A DNA stretch of 64,000 bases from Oscheius dolichura (Eukaryota; Nematoda; Chromadorea; Rhabditida; Rhabditidae), in the NCBI GenBank assembly GCA_932521035.1, contig OW051495.1, positions 434,001-498,000 of the forward strand, given 5' to 3'. Shown here piece after piece: positions 10,901-22,300 of the stretch. The position numbers were made by a program, and so were the translations under genes. The number at the start of each line of letters is the position of its first letter. Positions within the stretch are counted from its first letter, which is position 1. Under the pieces are notes generated by a model. That model searched no databases. It saw nothing but the letters and a program-made list of their open reading frames with translations, and was not told the origin of the DNA.

Positions 10901-12387
10901 TCAATTGGAGAAGGGATCCTGTGCCCGTGCATCGCTGTCTCCCTGCGAGTCTTCATTCTTCTGTTCCTCCCTGCTAGTAGTCTTTTCTTTATCCTTATTC
11001 AGCACCTCTTTGCTCAATTTCTCGACGCTCAGCACCTCTTTACTCATTTTTTCACTGCTCACCTTTGCATTCTCATTCTCTCCGTTGGCTGATTTCTCCT
11101 TCGCCACCGGTGTGTTCTTCTCGACTACTTTTGGCTTCTGTTGCCAATCAAAATCTTCTTCCACATTGGCTGACATACTCTCCGCCGCCAGGGACAGCAA
11201 CTTTCGAAAGTGAGCATAATCCGGTCGATCTGCATTGGCATAGCCGTCCAGAATCGTCATCATTAGGTCAAATTCGGCCGGCAAATCACGAAAGAAAGCC
11301 GTCCGCAGCGACAGGCGAATATCCTTCTTGTATTCGGGGATGTCAGCCGGTTCGGTGAAGTTTGCCCACGGCAGGGGGCCTAAAATCAGAATTAGTGAAG
11401 TAAAAATGACTGAAAAAAATGAAAAAAGAAGATTACGGTCTACTGAGCTGAAAATTCGTCCCGCTCTTTTTTTTAGCATAATTCGGACAGGCCGAGATGG
11501 CTAGCTTCCCTAAACCATACCCTTGAACATCTCCATAGCCATATATAGCCAGCTCTCGAGGTCATGCTGGCGGTAGAGTTCCTGATTCTTGTGGCCGGCC
11601 AGTGCCGCGTAGAGGGGCGTTCCCCGGAAGTGAGCCTTCGTCCTGGCCGGTCGAATCCGTCCATCCGCTTCCCTATATCTCCGAGCCGTGCCGAAATCCC
11701 ACAAGTAGATGGTATCGTCCCTCTTGCTGAGACCAATGGCAAAATTGGACAGCTTCACATCGCGATAGACGAAGCCGAACTCGTGCAGCGTCTCCAAGCT
11801 TTTCAGCGTTTGACGGAGGATATTGAAAATTGTACCGAGGCTGAAAATAGCGGTTTCATGTGGTTCAAGTATGTATAATCCTGCCCGCGCGGTCGGCGGA
11901 TCTCGTCAAATGGCGCAATGTGTTGACGCGCTGCGCGACAGTGAAGCATCACGGGTTCGACCCCCGCCAAGGGAAGAACAATTTTTTCTTTGAACACTCT
12001 TTTCTTTGACGCTAAAAGCAAAATTTACCTGAATTTCTTCTCCGGCAAAGTCTGACGCACCATCTCGAGACCCGGGCCGAGCTGTTCCATCACCACAAAC
12101 TTGTAGTAGTCCGTCTGCCCGCATCCCTTGAGCCGGGCAAAGCCTTTACTCTTCTGACAGGCGGCCAAGATGGCCAGATCCATGGCCAGGGCCGACTGGT
12201 TGCCTTTCAACTCTTTTTCACATTTCATCACGAATTTCTGCTGCTTGTCGACTGCTTTTCGAACGAGGTAGACGTCCGAGGCACGGCCGGACGACAACAG
12301 CTGGAGGATTATCCAATCGCCACAATTGTCGCTGACTGTCTGTCCCGGCTGGGGCATACGCACATCGTAGCGGTTGTTGGAGCCCAT
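10901..12387 (-). CDS. Casein kinase 1 / tau-tubulin-kinase-like protein kinase
   Basis: Exons 12387-12029, 11840-11521 and 11379-10901 give 385 residues. The kinase domain has the catalytic Lys (KFVMKCEKE), a catalytic loop YRDVKLSNFAIG, the metal motif WDFGTARRY and the CK1-type GTPLYAALAGH and LESWLYMAMEMF. The HRD motif reads YRD, as in some nematode kinases of this group; the Asp and Asn are kept, so activity is plausible. The glycine-rich loop (SSGRASDVYLV) lacks the usual three glycines. A Lys/Glu/Ser-rich tail follows from about residue 285. An upstream in-frame ATG at 12492 is possible, but MGSNNRYDVR fits better. The first intron carries a tRNA-like repeat. The CK1/TTBK-like family is greatly expanded in nematodes, often in sperm; that is family knowledge. 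Confidence 0.85.
11900..11990 (+). repeat. tRNA-like (A box/B box) repeat in the kinase intron
   Basis: TGGCGCAATGTG resembles a pol III A box and ACGGGTTCGACCCCC a B box, about 40 bases apart. Acceptor strands do not pair, so this is not an intact tRNA. It is a candidate member of the SINE-like family listed in the findings. Confidence 0.5.
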
Positions 12388-12529
12388 TGGGCCGGGAAAA
12401 ACGGGGGAAGAAGACCGCAACTGGGAGAGAATGGACCGTAGAATGGGATGAACAGAGAATTTTGAAAGAAAAGCAGTAGAAACTCGTTTCAATCCGGTAA
12501 TGTTACCGACAAAGATCCGTTTTGAATTT

Positions 12530-12671
12530 CACAGTTAGACAGCCACGTCGCCTGTGGCCGCCACAGTTAGACAGCCACGTCGTTGTGGCCACCACAGTTA
12601 GACACTCGCGTCGTTTGTGGCCACCACAGTTAGACAGTCGCGTCGTTTTTGACCGCCACAGTTGGACAGCC
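12530..12671. repeat. Minisatellite of five 31-32-bp units containing CACAGTTAGACAGCC
   Basis: Units start at about 12530, 12561, 12592, 12624 and 12655, each made of CACAGTTAGACAG, a CACGTCG or CGCGTCG part and GTGGCC. It sits between the divergent kinase and coiled-coil genes. The core also occurs singly elsewhere in the window. Confidence 0.85.
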
Positions 12672-12887
12672 GCTATCCAGGGATTCTGTCCTATGTGTCG
12701 GTGACGCGTGTTCCAGGCCTCTAATGGAAGTTCCAAGCAAAAACCTATGCCACCCCAAGAGTCAATTTCTTTTGAACCCATTTCTCACCAGTTTTGATCA
12801 TTTTACGGGGTCTAGTAGGGTCCTAACTGGATTTAGACGGTCTTCCAGAAAACTTCTCCAGTTGTTCCATTCTCTCTGGTTGACGTC

Positions 12888-13951
12888 ATGGCTACCGGAG
12901 GTGGCTATTATCATCCGGCCTATCCCGGCAACGAGCAACAGCAGCAGTATCAGAATTGTGGCTATCAGCAGCCGGCTCCTCCTCCTTCCGCTGGCTACGA
13001 GACGACGGATCACAGCGGAGGTCTCCCGGATCCCGGCCGTATTGTCGAATGGTACCAGTGGAATTATTTGGAGGAGATGCGACAGAAAGACTTCGAGAAG
13101 ATGACATTCGTCTTGGAAAATGAGAAGAAAAAACGACAACAGATGGAGAAGAACCTCTGGAATGCGGAGAAGCGGCAAATCAAATACATGGAAGAATACA
13201 ATAAGATTGAATCGCGGCTGATCGGATGGGAAAAGGAACAGAAGAGGATGAAGACGGAGATTAGGGCCCGGCAGGGAAGATTGGACGGTGAGCCGGCTTT
13301 TTATTCATTTGTAACCCATTTTTTTGTGGATTTTATGCCATTTTTACCGTGTTGAGATCATTTTCAAATAAAAAACTGAAATAAACGATCAAAAACTTGC
13401 AAAAATGGTGTTTTTTCAACGAGAAATGTAAAAGCAAAAAAAGCAAAAGTGAAAGCCTTGCGGAGGATTCGAACCCGGGTTGAATATATTATGTACAGGA
13501 GGTCTTATCTACTGCACAATGCCTTCGATGCTCTGAGGAATGCGTTGGGGGAGTGAAGTTCCATTTTTTACTAGACGAACTAAATTGGTCGTATTTGTTG
13601 TATTTTTTGACAATATTTGACTATCTAAATATGTTTTTTACAGATATGAAGATTCACATGGATGATACGAGAAAAAAAATGGAACAACTTGAACGGGAGG
13701 AGGAGCGTGTGGCCAAGAAGGAAGCAATGGTAATGCCGAAGCACGTCTACTATGGCAAGAAGAAGAAACTCGACTGGGAGAAGAGGCAGGTGACCACGGA
13801 GAAGTGGGATATCCAGAGGACGACGTCCATCCGCCGGCAGGAGGAGATCAACCGACTCAACCAGATCGAAGCACAGCGGAAGGAGATCGAGGAGCTCAAG
13901 GGCAAACACCACCATCTCCAGAAGATTTATTCCCTCCTTCGCGATTTTTAA
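12888..13951 (+). CDS. Coiled-coil protein with a Gln/Pro-rich N-terminus
   Basis: Exons 12888-13287 and 13644-13951 give 235 residues. The first 50 or so residues are low complexity (NEQQQQYQNCGYQQPAPPPS). A short aromatic segment follows (IVEWYQWNYLEEM), then almost continuous Lys/Glu/Arg/Gln-rich helix with heptad-like leucines and methionines to the end (HLQKIYSLLRDF). A coiled coil is likely. No known family is recognised and no signal peptide or membrane segment is seen. The 356-base intron contains a tRNA-like repeat on the minus strand. The start follows a promoter region shared with the kinase. Confidence 0.7.
13431..13525 (-). repeat. tRNA-like (A box/B box) repeat in an intron
   Basis: Read leftward: GTGCAGTAGATAAG (A-box-like), then CGGGTTCGAATCC (B box), then the tail CACTTTTGCTTTTTTTGC. 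The B box is perfect, but the arms do not fold as a tRNA. The tail is shared with the copies near 58.7, 59.8, 62.7 and 63.0 kb. Confidence 0.55.
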
Positions 13952-14288
13952 CTCTTCTTTATTTTGTCTCTCTCTCGCCTTTATGGCCAGAGTTTATCTA
14001 TAAACTTGATTATCAAATGTGTTTTTTTATTGGAAGCTTCATTTTTCTCGTTGAAACAGTAGGATTTGCCCTTGGCGAGCATAAAAGGGCACCCGGAAAC
14101 ATTGGGCACCCCTCAAAAGAGACTTTCCCTAATAATTCCCCTTGTTGCTTCAATGAAACGTCAAATTTCCGTAGATACCGTATAGAGCTTATAGACCACG
14201 CTTCAGGCTACATTTTGACTCTAAAAACAGCTAAAAATCTGAATTTTCTGGCTTTTTATAGCTTTTCGTCGCCTCCCTGTCGTCGACC
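13952..14288. other. Intergenic, no gene seen
   Basis: Follows the coiled-coil stop and ends at the outer edge of the inverted repeat. It contains short AT-rich stretches only. Confidence 0.4.
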
Positions 14289-15057
14289 AACACAATCAAA
14301 GCAACGAAGAGAATAAGAAGTATTATATATTTATTTGTCAAATCAAAAAAGACTGAGATTATAGGGGACCTGGAGACAGGAAATCCTGTTGATGAAGTTA
14401 GTGACGCCGTACATAGTGAAGGACCACTGGCCGTTGGGGTTACACTGTAGGAGAGCGGTGATGACCCGGGCGGGGCCGTTGCTTCCCGGGGGGCCGCCGA
14501 GTCCCTGGTTGAATTCCATCGAGGTGATATTATTCTCGCCGGCTTCGCAGATGGCCCGGATTCGGCCGCATCCTTCGGGTCTTAACACGGAGTATTTTGG
14601 GGGGAACGGGGGAGGGAACAGTACCGGAAATAGGAGGAAGCACTGCCGATGATCGAGGAATCCTGTTGCATGAAGCGAACCGAGCCGGGGTCACAGCTAT
14701 TGCAGCCTGGAAGCTTTGAAATTTTATAGGTTCTGCGGAATCCTTATATTTCTAGGATTTCGTTGATTCTTGTTTTTATTGAGAAGCTATTTTCGGAACT
14801 TTAGTTGACTCTTCTTCTTGTTTGCCTGTTACCGTACCTTGAGAAGTGGCTACCGTAACCAGAGAGAGAAGAAGAGGAAGGAGAAGAGAGAGTTGAGCCA
14901 TGTTGAGGTACAGTCCAAGTTGTTGGTTTGAGTGTCCGTTGTTTCGGGTCGGCTATAAATACTGGACGGCCGTTCTGAATCGGTCCGGGGGCAGAGGTCA
15001 ATAAGCCGATTCCGATTTCTTCGCTCCGGGAAAACTGGGAGGGGAGAGAGAGAGAGG
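14289..15057 (-). repeat. Left arm of a 769-bp inverted repeat
   Basis: This arm is the reverse complement of 17140-17908 with constant coordinate sum 32197, so there are no net gaps. All parts I compared are identical, including intron sequence and both translated exons. Homology stops sharply at 14289 and 15057. Confidence 0.92.
14343..14901 (-). CDS. Small secreted C6-like protein, left copy
   Basis: This is the mirror copy of the gene at 17296-17854, with identical predicted product (127 residues) and identical introns. It is transcribed away from the spacer. A signal peptide (MAQLSLLLPLLLSLVTVATS) precedes a mature part with CNSCDPGS, EGCGRIRAIC, LLQCNPNGQWSF and ISC. The cysteine order and the L-C-N-x-G-x-W block resemble the nematode C6 domain, a domain of secreted proteins of unknown role. 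A TATATTTATAG-like core promoter lies upstream in the same arm. Confidence 0.7.
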
Positions 15058-17139
15058 GCAAGAGTTGGTCTCAGAAAAAGTAGAAGTTGTGACCTTGAAA
15101 ACAAATTGGAGGAAAGTGAAGGCATATCAAGGATCTCCATAACCTAAATAATTTTTCTTGACTATTACCGAAATTTTACCTTCGAAACTCAATTCTTCGC
15201 ATTGTTTTCCGGTCTAATAAGAATGCCCGTAGATTTTTACGGTTCAGCTTGGCTATATTATTTACATGCTAGTCAAAAATTATTGAACCGAACTTCAAAT
15301 TGAAGAAGTCCAATTGGTAGAAAGGATAATTCTTCACCTTTTGTTAGTATTTTTTCCTTTTCAAGATGGCAATATTACCTCTAGGTTACATAAGAAAGCA
15401 TTAGGCTCAGTCTCAGTGATGAGGGTTATTCAATTTATTCTCAAAGTTGGTCTACATTTGAACGGAATTTTGCCGAATCTTGGCGTGAACTTTCCTAAAC
15501 CCATCAGTTGACATCTCCCTATCTCTAGGATCCACAACTATGGAGAATTTTAGCCAGAACAAATTGCAAGAGGTCAGCAAATGGATCTTTGGATAAGAGC
15601 CGCTAGAATGCTTGATTCTGTCAGTCCTTTTTAGGTTCCTATTAGGAAATAAATGAGTTGGGATGGAAAGAAGTGCTGCTGCAGTAGAGGCTGTTGCTTA
15701 GGTACAAGTACCCTTTACGCTACAAACAAAGGATATAAATTTGAGCGTATTCTAAAGAGCGTTGAGCTGAGCTTTGAGCTTTTCAGAAAAAGCAATCCTA
15801 TCCGCTTTTTTACGTTCCATTAGGGTGGTAAAATAGCAGAAGTCGAATGAATTGTCACTCTAGTTTGATCTCACCTACCTCAGCTCTGTGATAAGACGGT
15901 AATAGCCGCGAAAATTTGCCAATTGGGCTTTCAAATGGAGCAGTTTAGGGTATACGGTAGCCGGATAATTTGAAAACTGATTCAAAAGGCCACCAATATT
16001 TTTCATTCCATTGTTTCAGTTTGAAATTGAAACCCTCGAAACATAATTGTCTTCACTTTACAGAAACGACAATTAGAGATTCCATTTTCATCTTTTGAGC
16101 ATCACAGAACGGCGAGGTCATTCAGTGACCCCGTGCCTTTCACTCTAATCGGCTCGTGGTTAAAACACGCGGCTAATTCACGGAATTTTTAGTCTTCCGA
16201 CAGCCAGAGAAGGCGATTATTCCCCATTGTGACCAGAGCTTTTGGTCTTTTTATTTTGACACGTACGGTGGGGCGTACGGGAGTAGAGTTCGGCCAACGA
16301 GAGCAGAACACAACAAACCGGGGTGAATATGTTTTGGGGAAGACTTTTAGGCTCGGGGGAAGATCAACTACCGATTGCATTGTATCTCATTACATAGAAT
16401 TTATAAAATTAGTTTCAGAAGGCAGTTATAAGCTTGGAGACGACTTGCTGGCAGTAGCATTATGGGAATTGTTGCCTATTTTCAACAAAATCAAAGTTAT
16501 TTTCACCAATTCTTTTTCGTAGACCGTTTCTTCTAGAAAGATGAGAAAATTCAGCTCTTTCTCCATCAGGAATCTATTGTCTATTGAAATCTTCCCTTTT
16601 TTTAAATATAGCCGTCAAAACCTTATCTTTTCAAATAAAAATTTGTTTCGGGATACCATTTTAGTCTCGGAAAAGATCATTTTACAATCGGTATGTGCTG
16701 TGTCGGAGATAGGGAAATATATTGAAAGTAGGTAAAGGGTTGAGAGCTCAGATATTACGCTTTTCAGTACTGGGAAATGGAATAAATCGAAGGGGTGCCA
16801 CATGGGAAGGTTATTGCTAATCAAAAAATGTTTCAGATGGCCATTATAGTCTCGGAATGAATCATTTATCAGTTCAGTTTGTAGTTTTGACGTCAAAGGG
16901 AAAAGTCTTCAAGTTTGTAGAGAAATATCGATTGGTAATTGCGTTTACTGGACATATTCTTCCGTTTTACGACTTTCTATGTATTGGCGCTTCGTTATAA
17001 CGTTTTGATCCAGTTTGAGGAGTTTCTGATCTTCCTCTTCTCTCCACATTCTTTTCCATATCTTCTAGGTTATTACGATTATTCGTCGCCGTAGGGTCAA
17101 GAAAGAGTTCCCTTCTCTCCTAATTGTACCAACCTTCAA
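15058..17139. other. 2.1-kb spacer of the inverted repeat
   Basis: AT-rich DNA with scattered short open frames on both strands, none with family features or good splice structure. I see no transposase or other gene. It separates two divergent copies of the C6-like gene. Confidence 0.5.
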
Positions 17140-17234
17140 CCTCTCTCTCTCTCCCCTCCCAGTTTTCCCGGAGCGAAGAAATCGGAATCGGCTTATTGAC
17201 CTCTGCCCCCGGACCGATTCAGAACGGCCGTCCA

Positions 17235-17245
17235 GTATTTATAGC
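17235..17245 (+). promoter_or_regulatory. TATA-like box of the right C6-like gene
   Basis: AGTATTTATAGCC lies about 55-60 bases before the ATG at 17296. The same box is present in mirror image for the left copy. Confidence 0.5.
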
Positions 17246-17295
17246 CGACCCGAAACAACGGACACTCAAACCAACAACTTGGACTGTACCTCAAC

Positions 17296-17854
17296 ATGGC
17301 TCAACTCTCTCTTCTCCTTCCTCTTCTTCTCTCTCTGGTTACGGTAGCCACTTCTCAAGGTACGGTAACAGGCAAACAAGAAGAAGAGTCAACTAAAGTT
17401 CCGAAAATAGCTTCTCAATAAAAACAAGAATCAACGAAATCCTAGAAATATAAGGATTCCGCAGAACCTATAAAATTTCAAAGCTTCCAGGCTGCAATAG
17501 CTGTGACCCCGGCTCGGTTCGCTTCATGCAACAGGATTCCTCGATCATCGGCAGTGCTTCCTCCTATTTCCGGTACTGTTCCCTCCCCCGTTCCCCCCAA
17601 AATACTCCGTGTTAAGACCCGAAGGATGCGGCCGAATCCGGGCCATCTGCGAAGCCGGCGAGAATAATATCACCTCGATGGAATTCAACCAGGGACTCGG
17701 CGGCCCCCCGGGAAGCAACGGCCCCGCCCGGGTCATCACCGCTCTCCTACAGTGTAACCCCAACGGCCAGTGGTCCTTCACTATGTACGGCGTCACTAAC
17801 TTCATCAACAGGATTTCCTGTCTCCAGGTCCCCTATAATCTCAGTCTTTTTTGA
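17296..17854 (+). CDS. Small secreted C6-like protein, right copy
   Basis: Exons 17296-17359, 17491-17572 and 17617-17854 give 127 residues. The signal peptide ends near VTVATSQ. The mature part has cysteines in CNSCDPGS, GCGRIRAIC, LLQCNPNGQW and ISC; the spacing and the terminal QCNxNGQW block resemble the nematode C6 domain (a secreted six- to eight-Cys domain of unknown function). The family call is by eye and not certain. The second intron is only 44 bases and ends in TTAAG, a weak acceptor, but joining there keeps one frame. The gene is duplicated in the inverted repeat. Confidence 0.72.
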
Positions 17855-17908
17855 TTTGACAAATAAATATATAATACTTCTTATTCTCTTCGTTGCTTTG
17901 ATTGTGTT

Positions 17909-18193
17909 ACCGCATTTGTTTGCAGCCCGCTATTTCTTCCCTTTCCCGTTATAGTCCCCCAATTCCTCCAAAATATTAGTATCGTAGTAATCCTCCCTTG
18001 TTTGTCTCTCCCCCATTGTCCTCCTCCCGCTTACCTCATCCTGTCCCCACCGAACAATGTGCCCCCTCCTTATCCGCTACTAGCCTTTCCCCTGTTGATG
18101 ACTCCCGTGCCGTATCACATGTCACCTGGAGAGAGCGTAGCTTACCTATAATTATCCCGGAGGATTATCAGTCTCTCCAATCCACTCCACGCC
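17909..18193. other. Upstream region of the G-gamma gene
   Basis: CT-rich plus strand with short open frames; no gene of its own seen. It should contain the promoter of the gene starting at 18194. Confidence 0.4.
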
Positions 18194-19240
18194 ATGAATA
18201 CAACCATCCCGACGGCTCGTCCTACTCTAACTTTTCTCTCGAAGGAGACGAAACATCTTGAGGAAGAAGTCGGAAGTCTACGGGTAGAAGCTGATCGCCC
18301 ACGGATCAAGACTTCCGAAGCCATAAAAGAGTAAGTAGAGCCTGTTTTCAAGGGGAAAATGGGTTGAAAAGTCTGAAATTGCTCGCATTAATTTGCGCGC
18401 TTCATGAACGACAAAATTTCTCATTTGAAGAAGTGTAAAATACAGTGCGTCAAGAAAGTATAAGTCCACCCGTTTTTCGCCAGATTGCGGGCACTCTGTT
18501 AACTTCAAAGTTTGATATTGTTATTATCCGAAAGAGCAGCCTCAATAACCCCTAATAATTTCTCAATTACTCAAAAATACGATAGTTCCGGCTGTTGGCC
18601 TGCGGAACACTGAAAACCGCTGTCAAGAAAGTATAAGTCCACGCGCGGAATATCGCGATTTCCATTGGATATTTTGGATTCTCCCAATTTCTTTTGTTCG
18701 TATGGGTGGGCTGGCTTGTTCTTTACCAATATTGATAAGAAAAATGGCACATCCAGAAGAAAAATATGTTGCTTGACCCGAATTACTCCGCGCCGCCTCC
18801 TCACACCGTAGCCCGTCAACACGATGTTTTCAGCTCTTGAAAATGGTTTTAAACGATTTATCAGCATCGATTTACATAGGCAAAATCGTTTTAATAATCT
18901 TCCCCTGCAAAAACATTTTTGTACATTCCTGTCAAACCACAGGCTTTCTTGAGTTTCTCTTTTTAAGATAGTGATTTGGTGTTTCCTTTTGTTTTCCCAT
19001 AATTTGACTGTATTTCACATTCAGGAGGCATTTTCTTCTTTTACTGGAAAATGGCCCGAATTCAGCATCCAACCACTGTTTTACTCCATTTTTCCCGCCT
19101 TTTCCACTCAAAATTCCCTAATTTTCAGTCTTCTGAAGTTCATAGAAGATCACAAGGAAGAGGATCATCTAACTAAGGTCATCCCACCGACCCAGAACCC
19201 ATTCCTGGAGAAGAACGGCACCTGCTGCGCTATTATGTGA
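18194..19240 (+). CDS. Heterotrimeric G-protein gamma subunit
   Basis: Exons 18194-18330 and 19129-19240 give 82 residues. The N-terminal part is helical (KHLEEEVGSLRVEA), then LLKFIEDHKEEDHL, then the hallmark TQNPFLEKNGTCCAIM. NPF before a basic linker and a C-terminal CaaX box (CAIM) for prenylation are diagnostic of G gamma. The subunit should pair with G beta at the plasma membrane. The size is usual for the family (60-80 residues). The 798-base intron holds two direct copies of a Tc1-like terminal sequence. An in-frame extension upstream of 18194 is not excluded. Confidence 0.82.
18441..18645 (+). mobile_element. Single end of an IR/DR-type Tc1-like element
   Basis: TA followed by CAGTGCGTCAAGAAAGTATA at 18441 and a second direct copy (GTCAAGAAAGTATAAGTCC) at 18621, 172 bases apart. 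Outer and inner direct repeats within one terminus are typical of IR/DR Tc1/mariner elements. No opposite end or transposase is found nearby, so this is a relic or a solo end. Confidence 0.6.
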
Positions 19241-19365
19241 ATCCCACTATCGAAGAAGTTCCATTGATCCAATATTTACTCATTTTCTTTTAAATCTACC
19301 ATGAAACATAGAGGAAAATAAACAGTTTACTGAAAATAGACAGGAGTATGGAATAAATAGGACGA

Positions 19366-22300
19366 TTATCCCCAGAGGAGTTTAAAGCGGGAGTAGCCAG
19401 GCCGGCGTTGATAATCGGCCATAATACAGGCGGTGACCATTTCCTCGATGATCAGCTCGCTGTCCTTGAATTTATCGCAGAGATTATTCAAGACGTAGAC
19501 GTATTTCATGGCGTAATCGACCTAGAGCAATTTATCATATGTTAAAATATTAAAAAAAAGGAAAATACCTGGCTCAGAGCGATGCAATTCTCGTTAAACG
19601 AGGCGGTAACCTCGTGGTGGCAGTCCAAATTCGTCACGGGACGCTTCTCAGCGAACATTCTCTTTCTAAAAAAATGAAGGATATTGGAATATTTCATGGA
19701 GGTGATATAAATTCATATTTTGTAACTGAATTCAATTTATTTACAAAGAAAGGGAGGTATCACGGTTTCTTGTATGAATACCAGCTGTCTACCTGTGGCT
19801 CTTTTTTGAACCAGATGTGTTACTGGAGGGAATTTGCTGGATGGTTCAAGTTGAATATTTAGCAAATCTTTCGTGTTATATTTATCTTTTTCCGTTTCAT
19901 GGCAACTTTATTACTTGCACTCGCTGATATATAAACGTTGTAGATGTTGGAAGAAGTTGCAAAGTTACCCGATATCCTAGTTTTTTGGTCATCGATTTGC
20001 CCCATATCCCATTTTTCTTATTACTAGTGAAGAATAAAGTGTTTCTGAAGGAAGTTGTGCTTTTTAGCGGCGTTTGCATGTTTCAATAAAGTGCTATAAA
20101 TTTAGAAGGGAAGATGGCTGTGATAACTATTGAACTACTGCTTGTGAAACACCACAACTTTTCTCAGAATGGCGAGTTTCTAATAGAAATTGACCATTTT
20201 TACCGGAATTTGTTAATTTTTCTAGGTTGTGACTCTCTTTTATCAAATAAACTGTTTAGAAACATTGTTACATCACTGGAAGTGCCATTTACTAAAATAT
20301 TCGTTTTCCGCTTCAAGGATCCTTTTTTATCCCAAGCCGAGTCCATTTCTGTTTATTCTAGTTCAGACGTTACCCACCTCTCGCTCTCCTCCTTGACCAG
20401 ATTGTCCACCACCCCGTGGAATGTCTCCTTTACCCATTTCCTTGTCTGATGAATCTTTCTGATCTGTCCGGTGATGTTCTTCAGCTTCGTCAGGTCATTT
20501 TCCTGGTCTCTCATCCTCATCAAACTGAACAGTTCTACATCCCGCGAGGGCCAGGACGATTTCCGAGTTTTGAACTGAAATTTAAAGGGATTTTTAAAGG
20601 TCTAAACGGGAAATTTATAGAAAAAAGTCGAGAATGATGCTATATTTGATGAATAGAAAGTTTCGTTTTGGTAATAAGAAGGAATCGAACGGAAATCGCC
20701 ATTCAAGTGAGTTTCTTCAACAATTCTAAAATACACCTTGTAAACAGCGGGCATACTCCATTTGCCCCCTCTTTCCCCATTTTCCAGTGAAAAAACCCAC
20801 ATTATCGATGTAGTTGACTTGTTTTCCGTTCTTCTTGGCTCCTTGGAACCAGCCGACCGGTTCCTCGGCAATGGTCAAATTACCGAAATGCATCACATGC
20901 GACTTGTCGGTAGTCTTCTTCACCAGCTCGTATTGGTATTCCAAGGTTTCTACGTCGAGATCTTCCTGAAATAGTGAGAATTAGAGAAAATTAGAGGAAG
21001 TTGAGAAGAAATGTTTCAGAGATCGGGTATAAGGAAAAGGAATGGCGGATTTTTCAATATGAACCACTTGGCTGTTTTCACTTTTTTTCTGTAAAATGTG
21101 CGAAAATTCACTATTTTTAGGGGGAAAAGGGCGATTTTATGGAATTCAACGGGCTTTTTTGTGTTCTAATGGTAAGAAACGCCGGTTTTATCTGAAAACA
21201 ATACTTGAAAGCTGTCTGGATAAAAAAAAGTTCAATTTTCCCCGTTTCTTTCCCCTCTTATAAGCCAGTTTCTGACCAATATTTCCTATTTTTCCAAATG
21301 TTTTGATGGCCCGGTATAAGTTGAAGTGTAGGGTGACAATATTGTAATTGCCGTGAATGTTATTTTTCAAAGAAAAAATGAGCTTCTTCCCCTTTTTCGA
21401 TCAAAAGAAAAAAAGAAAACCGTCTTCAGGATTACGGTAACTTCTATAGTCCATTTCCAATTCCAGGGATATTCCAGGGACAAACCTCTCCGCTATGGGA
21501 TCTGGAAGCTTTCAAACCTGGTCCCATAGCGGAGAGGCGCTGCCAAATTAGAATTCTTTGGAAATGGACTATGAGATATGCCAGAATCAAAAATGTTTCA
21601 TCGTTCCCCTTGGTTATATTTCACCATTAGAGAAATAAGAGAACTTCTATCAAAATTGGTTATAATCCCTTTTCAAAACCTTAAAAATCAAGTTTCAGAC
21701 TCACTTTATCACTGTCGTCCATCCAATTGACCGAGAAGAGATCCCCCAAGCAGGGCAGTCCCATATCGTTGTCACAATACGTCCCCCAGGAAGACTCGTG
21801 GGAATTGGCGGCAGTAATGGCGTAGACTGGAACAAAGATACCGTAATCCCCTTCTTCTTACTGTTAATATTCTCCTTGAGGACCTTCTCAAACATCGATC
21901 CGCTCTCACAGGCCTCTAGATAGAAGACCAGCTGGTCATATCGCTTGTGCTTGTACAGCCAGTTCAAACTGTCTGTTAGATCCTTTACAGAGAGCTGAAA
22001 AGGGAATTTTTAGGGGGAAGAGAAGGAAAGGGATTACAATTCCATCGGGGAAGGCGATCAGGCCGACGGCTCCGTGGTCAGTGAAATAGACGAAGACACG
22101 GTCATCAGCGGTACTGAAAATAGAAATATTTCGTGACCACGGACTATAGTCGATTTGATCGATTGGTGAAAACAAAAATTGGTCTAATTTAGCTTCGCCA
22201 CGAAGCAGAACAAAATTTTCGAATAAGAAATGGGGTTATTGGCCTTTTTCTCAATTTTTTATATCCTAATCACTATAAAGCTCGGGTTATGCAAATTCAC

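Larger units (their letters stand above)
17140..17908 (+). repeat. Right arm of the 769-bp inverted repeat
   Basis: Reverse complement of 14289-15057. The outer edge lies at GATTGTGTT and the inner edge in a CT run (CCTCTCTCTCTC). No target-site duplication or transposon-like terminus was evident at the outer edges. Confidence 0.92.

Noticed and set aside
15058..17139. Transposase inside the inverted-repeat spacer
   Set aside because: No frame longer than about 97 codons and none with DDE or HTH patterns; no target duplication at the outer edges.
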